Source of the DNA: Nitrospira sp.
GTDB lineage: Bacteria > Nitrospirota > Nitrospiria > Nitrospirales > Nitrospiraceae
Length of the DNA: 64,000 bases
Direction: 5' to 3'
Assembly (NCBI GenBank): GCA_036984305.1
Contig: BQWY01000001.1
Coordinates: 868,001-932,000, forward strand
Shown: positions 57,258-64,000 of the stretch, piece after piece
Layout: every line of letters begins with the position of its first letter
Position numbering within the stretch: the stretch's first letter is position 1
Position numbers and translations under genes: made by a program
Notes under the pieces: model-generated
The model's input: only the letters and a program-made list of their open reading frames with translations
The model's database searches: none
Told to the model about the DNA's origin: nothing

Positions 57258-58524
57258 GTCGCTACGAAACCTGCCCGGCCGGCAGGGCGAGCGCTCAGCT
57301 GCGCGGCTTCAAGTATTCGTGAATCAGGAATGCGTGGGGTCGCTTCAGACCGACGCTTCGGATCCGAGCTTTTCGTTCGCAAGCCGTGAGCGCAGCATCC
57401 ATTGTGTCGAGTTGCGCAGCGAAGCGGGCATCCTGGTCGGTGGTCTCTTGGCTCCGGAAATCGGTGTTCGAACTGCCCGTCTTGCCTGGTCTGGCCGTCT
57501 GATCGACCTGACGATCCAAAACCGGACTGAAGGCGGTTCCCTGCGCATGATGTACAAGGCCGTGCCTTCCCTGTGGGCGAGATTCAGCCGGTCAGTCGAG
57601 CGCGTCGCACCAGATTGGATCGGCACAGGAGTGCAGCCGTCTGCTGTGCAGGGGCTGTTATTGGCCCAGGTTGTACTCTTAGTCGCCGTCGGGTACTTGA
57701 TCGTTGATCGCGTGATAGAACGTGGGGAGCGGGAAGCAGGTACTTCTGTTGCGACCGCGATGGGAAGGGAGATCGTATCCACAGCGCAGACGCAAGATGC
57801 GATTAGCCGATTGGAGGAAAAGGTCAATGCGGTTTTGGCGGCCCAGTCCCTGTCGTCGCAGGCGATCGCCGGCCAGCACAAGACGATCGTGGGGATGCAG
57901 CGGACCGTTGATCAGCTCAATCAACAACAGAAGCAGATGGAGACACAAGTCGTCTCGGTGCAGCAGATGGAGGAGCATCAGGAGAGGATCGCTCGGCAAT
58001 CGAATCTGGAGGTCGAACGGATCACGAAGGTGCTGATGGGACAGGTGCAAAGCGAGCGAGTTCAGCTGCGCGACGAATTGCATAGTTTGAGCATGGCCAA
58101 CGAGCATCTGGCCAAACACGTCAGTTCGATGGAGAAAAAGAACCAAGAGTTGGTGGCTCGCCTGCGCTCGGCAGGCATCGAGGTGTCTGCCAGAGCAAAG
58201 GACGGTTCCGAGCCTTCGATGATGTTGGCACGTGAAAAAAGCACCAGCGAGTCAGTGACGACCGCCTCCCAAAGCGCAGAGACGCGTAACGATGCGGCTC
58301 CACTGCATTTTTTCGTGTCGTTTCAAGAGGGCACGACCGAAGAGAGCATTGATCGTTGGTTCCAGGACCTACATGCGCGCAAGGGCGATGCGGATTCTGG
58401 ATGGTACAGTGTCGAAGTGCCGCGTCCTGCGCAGCAGCCCGCCGAACGATTCATGGAAGGGCTCAAGAGCGTCAAAATCGTTAAGGCGGTCGCCACAACC
58501 CGAGCGCGGCATTCGGGTCGATAA
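57205..58524 (+). CDS. Single-pass membrane protein with long periplasmic coiled coil
   Basis: The 439-residue protein has an N-terminal cytoplasmic beta-rich domain (about 1-125; LQVFVNQECVGSLQTDA, SIHCVELRSEAGILVGGLL), one membrane helix (VQGLLLAQVVLLVAVGYLIV, about 150-170), a long coiled coil (about 190-320; ISRLEEKVNAVLAAQ, LRDELHSLSMANEHLAKHV) and a small C-terminal domain (LHFFVSFQEGTTEESIDRWFQDL). The layout resembles a transmembrane anti-sigma or sensor protein. It overlaps the preceding HTH gene by 53 bp in another frame; AAGGGAGGAAGG precedes the ATG. Function unknown. Confidence 0.75.
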   Translation: MDAHQIEPLNLYRQRLLESLRNLPGRQGERSAARLQVFVNQECVGSLQTDASDPSFSFASRERSIHCVELRSEAGILVGGLLAPEIGVRTARLAWSGRLIDLTIQNRTEGGSLRMMYKAVPSLWARFSRSVERVAPDWIGTGVQPSAVQGLLLAQVVLLVAVGYLIVDRVIERGEREAGTSVATAMGREIVSTAQTQDAISRLEEKVNAVLAAQSLSSQAIAGQHKTIVGMQRTVDQLNQQQKQMETQVVSVQQMEEHQERIARQSNLEVERITKVLMGQVQSERVQLRDELHSLSMANEHLAKHVSSMEKKNQELVARLRSAGIEVSARAKDGSEPSMMLAREKSTSESVTTASQSAETRNDAAPLHFFVSFQEGTTEESIDRWFQDLHARKGDADSGWYSVEVPRPAQQPAERFMEGLKSVKIVKAVATTRARHSGR

Positions 58525-58680
58525 CCCTGCATCATTTCGTGACTTTTACGCCTCGTCTTTCTTGAAGACGCGGGACGTGCATTTCTGCTACATCTTTGTC
58601 TGACTACGACCACCGGAGATTCCCGCAGGCTCGGTCTACGGCGACTCGGAATCTCCACATCAACGACCAGGAGTGATTGA

Positions 58681-59919
58681 GTGTCGGATTTCTTTCAAAA
58701 TGGCGTCGTGTCCGTGCTGCATCGCCTTGGTTCGCCGAATCTCCCACAGATTGAGGCGGACTTGCGCCAATACGCAGGCACCAACCCGATTGCGTTGGTC
58801 TTGCCCTCCTTGTATTCCGAACTGTCGCGACCTGCGCTCAAGCATATCGTGACCACGCTTCGGGAGGTGCCCTACCTCAATGAAATCGTCATTTCGCTCG
58901 ATCAGGCCTCCGCGTTGGAATTCCGGTACGCCAAGGAATTCTTTTCCGTGCTCCCGCAGCGCGTGCGCATTGTCTGGAACGATGGGCCTCGAATTCAGGA
59001 AATTCTTAAAACGCTCGAGTCCCTGGCTATCGATATCGGCTTACCGGGGAAAGGGCGTGGGTGCTGGCTGGCCTTCGGGTATGTGCTGGCCCGTGGGCAG
59101 AGCAACGTCCTGGCTCTCCATGACTGTGACATTCTGAGTTATACACGAGACTATCTGGCGCGTCTCTGCTATCCCATTGCCAATCCCAACCTCGGCTATG
59201 AGTTCTGCAAGGGGTACTACAGTCGCGTCACGGATCGGATGCATGGACGCGTCACCCGACTCTTCTTTACGCCGCTGATCCGGAGCCTGCAGCGTTTGGT
59301 GGGGCCGCACTCGATGCTCACCTTCCTGGACAGCTTTCGTTATCCCCTGGCGGGGGAGTTCGCCATGGTTCGCGATTTGGCATGGATCAATCGCGTGCCG
59401 GGAGATTGGGGCCTGGAGGTCGGCGTGCTTGCAGAGGTCTATCGCAATTGTGCGCTTCGCCGGATCTGTCAAGTCGATATCGCCGATGCATACGAGCACA
59501 AGCATCAACAGCTCTCAGCGGGCGACCCTAATGCCGGGTTGCTCAAAATGTGCGTTGATATCACGAAGGCGCTCTTCCGCAACCTCGCCAGCGAGGGTAT
59601 GATCTTATCCGAAGGCGTCCTGCGCACCCTGCAAGCCACGTATCTTCAGGCGGCCCAGGATGCAATCGCGCGGTACGAACATGACGCGGCCATCAACAGT
59701 TTGCGCTTCGATCGGCATGAGGAGCGGAAAGGCGTCGAGGTTTTCCTCAATGGTATGAAGCTGGCAACCGAATCCTTCCTGAACGATCCGCTCGGCGTGC
59801 CGATGATTTCGAATTGGAGCCGTGTGACGGCCGCTGTTCCCGACATTTTCTCCCGCCTGGTTGATGTGGTCGAAAGCGACCACCAGTGGGATCCTACCGC
59901 GGGGCAGCGACGCGCGTGA
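58681..59919 (+). CDS. GpgS-like GT-A glycosyltransferase (glucosyl-3-phosphoglycerate synthase type)
   Basis: The 412-residue protein fits the GT81 family, which transfers a sugar from a nucleotide-sugar to 3-phosphoglycerate for the compatible solute glucosylglycerate. Seen: NPIALVLPSLYSELSRPAL, GLPGKGRGCWLAFGYVLA, the metal-binding DCD in LALHDCDILSY, YYSRVTDRMHGRVTRLFF, FRYPLAGEFAM and GDWGLEVGVL. GTG 58681 follows AGGAG at 7 nt. It is followed by a second, related transferase and a mechanosensitive-channel-like gene with overlapping ends, suggesting an osmoadaptation operon. Confidence 0.85.
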   Translation: MSDFFQNGVVSVLHRLGSPNLPQIEADLRQYAGTNPIALVLPSLYSELSRPALKHIVTTLREVPYLNEIVISLDQASALEFRYAKEFFSVLPQRVRIVWNDGPRIQEILKTLESLAIDIGLPGKGRGCWLAFGYVLARGQSNVLALHDCDILSYTRDYLARLCYPIANPNLGYEFCKGYYSRVTDRMHGRVTRLFFTPLIRSLQRLVGPHSMLTFLDSFRYPLAGEFAMVRDLAWINRVPGDWGLEVGVLAEVYRNCALRRICQVDIADAYEHKHQQLSAGDPNAGLLKMCVDITKALFRNLASEGMILSEGVLRTLQATYLQAAQDAIARYEHDAAINSLRFDRHEERKGVEVFLNGMKLATESFLNDPLGVPMISNWSRVTAAVPDIFSRLVDVVESDHQWDPTAGQRRA

Positions 59920-59921
59920 CC

Positions 59922-61259
59922 ATGGGACGCCCCGAAAGCTTGCTGGGTCCCGAGACCGAGCAGGCCGTTGCGGCCATCGGCGAAACCGATCTGCTGGTGG
60001 GGATCCCGAGTTATAACAACGCCGATACGATCGAGCATGTCGTGCACGCGGTGAGCGCTGGCCTAGCCAAATATTTCCCGGGGCGACGGGCGGTCTTGGT
60101 CAACTCAGACGGCGGATCGGCTGATGGTACGTCTGATCTCGTATCGAGGGCCGTCGTCGATCTCGAAACCATGTTCATTGGAGATCGACAGGACGCTCTG
60201 CACAAAATCATCACGCCGTATCACGGACTACCCGGGAAGGGGAGCGCGCTTCGGACGATCTTCGAAATAGCCCGGAGGCTCAATGCGAAGGCATGTGCGG
60301 TGGTCGATTCGGACTTGCGCAGTATCACGCCGGAATGGATCGGCCTGTTGTTGCAGCCGATCGTCGAAGAAGGCTACGAGTACGTCGCGCCCTATTACCT
60401 GAGGCATAAATACGACGGGACCATCACCAATAGCATCGTGTATCCGTTGACCAGGACCCTCTACGGATATCGCATTCGCCAGCCGATCGGCGGGGAGTTT
60501 GGTTTTGCGGGACGCCTGGCGGCGCATTACGCCGACCAACAAGTATGGGAGTCGGAGGTGGCGAGGTTCGGTGTGGATATCTGGATGACGACCGAAGCGA
60601 TCGCGTCAGGGGCGAAGGTGTGCCAGAGTTTCCTGGGCGCGAAGATCCACAATCCCAAGGATCCGTCCGCCGATCTATCCGCGATGCTTGTCGAGGTCGT
60701 GGGAGCATTGTTCGCCTTGATGGAAGCCCATGAGGGGGTGTGGTGGGAGGCCGTCGGGTCCGATCCAGTGAAACTATTCGGGTTTCAGTATGAGGTCGGT
60801 GTCGAACCGGTGAATGTGAACGTGGAGCGCATGATCGCGAGCTTCGACCAGGGAATTCGAGATCTGGAACCAATCTGGCAGCAGATCCTGGCACCGGAGA
60901 CGTTTGCCGAATTGTTCAAGGTCAGGCGGGAGCCAGCGCATGAGTTTCGGCTCCCGGACGATCTGTGGGCTCGGATTGTGTACGACGCCGCGTCCGCGTA
61001 CCATTATCATACGCTCCCTCGCGAGCATCTGCTTCGGGCCATGACGCCGCTCTACCTCGGACGGACCGCGACGTTCGTGTTGGAGACGCAGGGGCTCACC
61101 TCACGAGAGGCCGAGCATCGCGTCGAAACGCTGTGCCAGACGTTCGAGCAGTTAAAGCCATATTTAATGGCCAAATGGCGCAAGCAGCCGGTTGAGCAAC
61201 TGGAGGCATCTCCGCGGCATGCAGAAGCGGCATCGGCGCCTGAAAGGAGCCAGTCATGA
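59922..61259 (+). CDS. Second GT-A glycosyltransferase (GT2/GT81-like)
   Basis: The 445-residue protein has a GT-A fold: TDLLVGIPSYNNADTIEHVV, VLVNSDGGSADGTSDLV, PGKGSALRTIFEIA, metal-binding DSD in CAVVDSDLRSITPEW, and RQPIGGEFGFAG, which parallels PLAGEFA of its neighbour. It may be a glucosylglycerate or mannosylglycerate synthase acting directly on glycerate, or it may extend the neighbour's product. ATG 59922 starts 2 nt after the previous stop; GTG 59916 (GTGA overlap) is possible. The stop overlaps the membrane-protein gene. Confidence 0.82.
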   Translation: MGRPESLLGPETEQAVAAIGETDLLVGIPSYNNADTIEHVVHAVSAGLAKYFPGRRAVLVNSDGGSADGTSDLVSRAVVDLETMFIGDRQDALHKIITPYHGLPGKGSALRTIFEIARRLNAKACAVVDSDLRSITPEWIGLLLQPIVEEGYEYVAPYYLRHKYDGTITNSIVYPLTRTLYGYRIRQPIGGEFGFAGRLAAHYADQQVWESEVARFGVDIWMTTEAIASGAKVCQSFLGAKIHNPKDPSADLSAMLVEVVGALFALMEAHEGVWWEAVGSDPVKLFGFQYEVGVEPVNVNVERMIASFDQGIRDLEPIWQQILAPETFAELFKVRREPAHEFRLPDDLWARIVYDAASAYHYHTLPREHLLRAMTPLYLGRTATFVLETQGLTSREAEHRVETLCQTFEQLKPYLMAKWRKQPVEQLEASPRHAEAASAPERSQS

Positions 61260-61963
61260 GCGACACCTGGATCACGATGTTGCTGGAACCATTGAACATA
61301 GTGGCCGGTCGGGTGCTGGGCGTGCTCCCGAATGTGCTCGTCATGTCGTTCCTTCTGTTAGCCGGTATGGTGCTGGCGTGGGGCGTCGGGACCACGCTTG
61401 AACGAGCCCTGCGTGTGGTTGGTGTCGATCGATTGAGCGACCGCATCGGGTTGACCGCGGCCTTTCTGCGCGGCGGGGTGAAAACCGATCCATCCAGAAT
61501 TATCGGACGCGTTGGATATTGGATGGTGCTGGGATTTGCTGCCATGGCCGCCGTCAGTGCTCTGCAGGTCCAGCCGATCAATCGCGTGACGCAATCGTTT
61601 CTCGCCTATATCCCGCATATGATCACGGCCTTCTTTATTGGACTGGCCGGATTTCTGCTCTCTAACTTTGTCTCTCAAGCGGTACTTATTGCCGCGGTCA
61701 ATGCGAGTCTACCTCCGGCCCGTCTCCTGGCAACCTGCACGAGGTGGGGTGTGTTGTTGGTAGCCGGGGCCATGGCGCTGGAACAACTCGGTATCGCTCA
61801 GAACGTCGTCGTGGTCGGGTTTGGGATTATTTTCGGCGGCATCGTCATGGCCGCCACGATCGCGCTGGGGTTGGGGGCCAAAGACCTTGCGAAGGCCTGG
61901 CTCGAACGGCAGTTTTTCGGTCGGGCTCAATCGAAGCCGCCCGATGACCTACGGCACCTCTAA
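61256..61963 (+). CDS. MscS-like membrane protein (conserved TM helix family)
   Basis: The 235-residue protein has four to five helices and the repeated TM_helix pattern found in small-conductance mechanosensitive channel relatives (VLPNVLVMSFLLLAGMVLAWGVG, YIPHMITAFFIGLAGFLLSNFVSQ, VVVVGFGIIFGGIVMAATIALGLGAKDLAKAWLE), but it lacks the MscS C-terminal soluble vestibule. It starts within the stop codon of the glycosyltransferase gene. Pressure release combined with compatible solute synthesis would make a coherent osmotic-stress unit; that is inference from position. Confidence 0.8.
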   Translation: MSDTWITMLLEPLNIVAGRVLGVLPNVLVMSFLLLAGMVLAWGVGTTLERALRVVGVDRLSDRIGLTAAFLRGGVKTDPSRIIGRVGYWMVLGFAAMAAVSALQVQPINRVTQSFLAYIPHMITAFFIGLAGFLLSNFVSQAVLIAAVNASLPPARLLATCTRWGVLLVAGAMALEQLGIAQNVVVVGFGIIFGGIVMAATIALGLGAKDLAKAWLERQFFGRAQSKPPDDLRHL

Positions 61964-62038
61964 CTAGTTCGTGACCTGCTCCCACCGTGTGAGCCCGGCA
62001 CCTAGCGGACCGCGCTGTCGATGGGCAGGTCCAAATCG

Positions 62039-62482
62039 TTATCCCACACGGAAGCCCGTGAGGGTTCGTCCCAGAGCTTCACGGAGTGTGGTCAGCTGTA
62101 TCGCCAATGCGTCCGATGCGAGCGAGACGGGTAGATGAGGCACTCGCCACACCGGTTCGGCCGGTGCGGGGTCGTCTTGTCCACGCGGGACCACATGCCA
62201 GTGGATGTGGGGGAGTTGGTTTCCAAGCAACTCATAGTTAATCTTGCGGGCTCGATACGTCTCGGCCAACACGAGGGCGACTGCGGAGACCTCTTCCATC
62301 AGGCGAGCCCGTTCCGCTGCTGATAGCTGAAAGAGCTCCGTGGCGTGCTGCTTCAGTACGAGAACGGTCCAACCTTCGAAATATTGATCGTCGAAAAGAT
62401 AGGCTCGAGTCAGCCCGCAATCGCCGAGGCGATATTCGGGGGCCGGCCACGCTCCCTGACACGCTTTGCAGATCGGGCTCAT
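62039..62482 (-). CDS. HIT-family nucleotide hydrolase
   Basis: The 147-residue HIT-fold protein has the catalytic histidine triad in LPHIHWHVVPRGQDD (His-x-His-x-His) and an N-terminal CxxC (MSPICKACQGAWPA) that probably binds zinc. Family members cleave dinucleoside polyphosphates or nucleoside phosphoramidates. ATG 62482 is preferred because the zinc motif begins there, although the ribosome site is weak. It lies 34 nt after the exported unknown gene on the same strand. Confidence 0.88.
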   Translation of the reverse strand: MSPICKACQGAWPAPEYRLGDCGLTRAYLFDDQYFEGWTVLVLKQHATELFQLSAAERARLMEEVSAVALVLAETYRARKINYELLGNQLPHIHWHVVPRGQDDPAPAEPVWRVPHLPVSLASDALAIQLTTLREALGRTLTGFRVG

Positions 62483-62516
62483 GGAGCAAGCGAAATTGTC
62501 GATACTGTTTGAAGGG

Positions 62517-63158
62517 TCACGGCGTCGGTGTATTGGCCGCACGCCACTCCTCTTCGGTCAGCACGCCCTTCTTGATGAGCAATTGAATGAGGGTGTCGAT
62601 GGGTTGTTGTTGCGTGGCTCTGGGCGCTTTTGGACCCGGTGTCGTCAGCAGCGGCTCGCGAAGGCGCGCTGGCGGGGGAGGGGGGCGCCGGCTCCCCATG
62701 ACCCGGAATGCGGGTGTGAAGACCTGCACATAATCGCGGTTCCGCAGGACAACCCTGACCGGACGGCTGTCGGTTTGTGGCAGCAGATCTTGACCGCCCT
62801 CTACGGTGAGACGAAAAAACGGCTTGCCCTCCGCAGTCTCGCCGTCGGCTCCAAGCACCTCCATGCGGTTGAGGAGCGGTTCGTGCTTGAGCGGTTCCCG
62901 ATCCTCCCCGGCCACGTTCATGACGCGATCCACGACCAAGAGTAGGGAATCTCCGGCTATCACATCGGTACCGACGTTTCTAACCGACACTTCGTACTGG
63001 TACTCGCTCGTAAAAATGTCTCTGGAGATGTAGGTGGCAATGACGGCCACCGTCCCCGTGAGATCGATGGGAGGTCCTGTCGCAGCCGGCGAGATGTGAA
63101 CAAGAACTGCCAAAGCGAGCGTGGCAAACAGGATTGGTCCCCGTGTGCAACTCTTCAC
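62517..63158 (-). CDS. Exported protein of unknown function
   Basis: The 213-residue protein has a signal sequence (SCTRGPILFATLALAVLVHISPA), a beta-rich domain (DLTGTVAVIATYISRDIFTSEYQYEVSVRNVGTDVIAGDSLLLVVD...), a Pro/Arg linker and a C-terminal short helix pair (IDTLIQLLIKKGVLTEEEWRAA) that resembles SHOCT-type oligomerisation tails. GTG 63158 is chosen because GGAGAG precedes it and the signal peptide starts there. It probably shares a transcript with the HIT gene. I do not recognise a family. Confidence 0.72.
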   Translation of the reverse strand: MKSCTRGPILFATLALAVLVHISPAATGPPIDLTGTVAVIATYISRDIFTSEYQYEVSVRNVGTDVIAGDSLLLVVDRVMNVAGEDREPLKHEPLLNRMEVLGADGETAEGKPFFRLTVEGGQDLLPQTDSRPVRVVLRNRDYVQVFTPAFRVMGSRRPPPPPARLREPLLTTPGPKAPRATQQQPIDTLIQLLIKKGVLTEEEWRAANTPTP

Positions 63159-63340
63159 AATCGGGATCTCTCCTCTATGGACGTATACCGTGCCACTCGT
63201 GCCGGGGAGCATAGCAAAGAATGACGGAAGGGGCTACCCGCCTTGCCTTGACACCCCTTCAGCGCGGCGATATTCTGCCGACCCATCATGGGCCGCCTCC
63301 ACGGCGATGGCCCCCTATCCAGTCATGATGACGACGGACC

Positions 63341-64000
63341 ATGCCGGTTGAGCAAGCGCCGCTCCTTGTGACACAAGGGTTGGCGCGGACGCTCTTGAAG
63401 CTATACGCCTACCCCGATCCGCGACGGCCAGGCCGATTGATTCGCGGTTATGACTGCCCACACGCCTTGCGGACCGCCCGTATGTGTGCGGCGCTGGCCC
63501 TGCGGCTTGGGTATACGCCCAGGCACGTCCGACAATTTCAAATCGCGTGCCTTTTGCACGACCTGGGGCGGGCCGGACTCGATTGGCGGTTGTTTGGGTC
63601 GATCTGGTCCTGGGCCCGGCGTCACGGTATCCCTACCAGGCCAGCGGAGTGGCGAGCGGTGTATCCCCGGACTCCAGAGGGGCGGGAAACCGAGGCTTTT
63701 TTGGCGCAATTTCGTCATCGCCTGGAGACGGATGGCATTGCAATGGATGCGTGGGCCTGCGAGCAGGTCGAGATGCGCCTCGGCTATGCGAGGCGGTTGA
63801 CTCGCCGCCTCCGCGTGCTTCGCCCCAGGTTGCGCAAACTCCGTCTCGACTGGAGCGGATGGATGGAGCGCATCATGCTGTATTACTACTACCCGGATCG
63901 ATTGAATGATGCGCCGGGCTGGGTCCGCCAACTAGCTGAAATTCTCGTAGCGTGCGAACAGTTCGAGGCGCATAGCAACCGCCGGCGCGGTCGGGACTAC
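63341..64000 (+). CDS. HD-domain phosphohydrolase-like protein, 3' end outside window
   Basis: The frame from ATG 63341 runs open through 220 codons to the window edge. It carries an HD-type metal site (His in GYDCPHALRTARMCAAL, then LLHDLGRAGLDWRLFG) of the HD/HD-GYP superfamily, and a basic, Arg-rich middle (ARRLTRRLRVLRPRLRKLRL). The partner residues of the fold may lie in WMERIMLYYYYPDRL. Substrate unknown; cyclic dinucleotides are one option. The end and true length cannot be seen. Confidence 0.72.
   Translation, partial: MPVEQAPLLVTQGLARTLLKLYAYPDPRRPGRLIRGYDCPHALRTARMCAALALRLGYTPRHVRQFQIACLLHDLGRAGLDWRLFGSIWSWARRHGIPTRPAEWRAVYPRTPEGRETEAFLAQFRHRLETDGIAMDAWACEQVEMRLGYARRLTRRLRVLRPRLRKLRLDWSGWMERIMLYYYYPDRLNDAPGWVRQLAEILVACEQFEAHSNRRRGRDY

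Overview
The window looks like a chromosomal segment of a Nitrospira-type bacterium (phylum Nitrospirota). This is inferred from gene content: two large cytochrome bd-like membrane proteins grouped with a Rieske/cytochrome b module and many c-type cytochromes, a system II cytochrome c maturation set, hopanoid genes (shc, hpnG, hpnH), an MEP isoprenoid pathway, a membrane-bound ferritin/VIT protein and a GC-rich, densely packed genome. No nitrite oxidoreductase or ammonia monooxygenase gene is present, so the lifestyle cannot be read directly.

Layout. 1-4 kb: sucC-sucD (TCA cycle) and a B12-binding radical SAM protein. 4.3-9.6 kb, minus strand: an indoleamine 2,3-dioxygenase-like gene, a 41-residue cysteine-containing small protein and an MbfA-like ferritin/VIT fusion; then metK and sahH, separated by an intrinsic-terminator-like hairpin. 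9.9-14.3 kb: cytochrome c biogenesis (resB, ccsA, two TlpA/ResA-like thioredoxins, ccdA). 14.5-20.6 kb: a BamD-like lipoprotein, a FabH-like ketosynthase, a DUF47/Pit phosphate pair, and a PhoR/PhoB two-component system convergent with it. 20.8-25.7 kb: ispH and smc. 25.8-32.9 kb: one tightly coupled operon, shc-hpnG-mlaE-mlaF-mlaD-mlaC-OMP, behind a clear sigma70-type promoter. 33.4-36.8 kb: dxs-ispG, then tRNA-Cys(GCA). 37.0-38.4 kb: a gene-poor stretch with a 46-residue membrane protein and two perfect DnaA boxes. 38.4-40.7 kb: hpnH and two uncharacterised genes.

41.0-52.6 kb is the showpiece: ten co-directional genes encoding a cytochrome c lipoprotein, two cytochrome bd-like proteins, a PRC-barrel/Rieske fusion, a full-length cytochrome b, three membrane-anchored cytochromes c (one of them diheme), an ethylbenzene-dehydrogenase-type heme protein and an uncharacterised membrane protein. 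I read it as a quinol/cytochrome c electron-transfer complex encoded together with an oxidase-like module. The c-type hemes would be attached by the system II machinery at 9.9-14.3 kb.

52.7-64 kb: a UbiA prenyltransferase, a lipoprotein with a caspase fold that has lost its catalytic dyad, tRNA-Thr(CGU), a secreted 11-residue-repeat protein, an HTH protein overlapping a single-pass coiled-coil protein, a pair of GT-A glycosyltransferases of the glucosylglycerate type followed by an MscS-like membrane protein, a HIT hydrolase, an exported unknown, and an HD-domain gene cut by the right edge.

Two themes connect the regions. One is isoprenoid to hopanoid to envelope: dxs, ispG, ispH, shc, hpnH, hpnG, ubiA and the Mla-type transporter, with metK/sahH running the SAM cycle that radical SAM enzymes draw on. 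The other is respiration: cytochrome c maturation plus the large electron-transport cluster. Recognisable promoters repeat the pattern TTGAC(A/T/C/G)-17/18-TATAAT. No insertion sequence, prophage or CRISPR array was seen.
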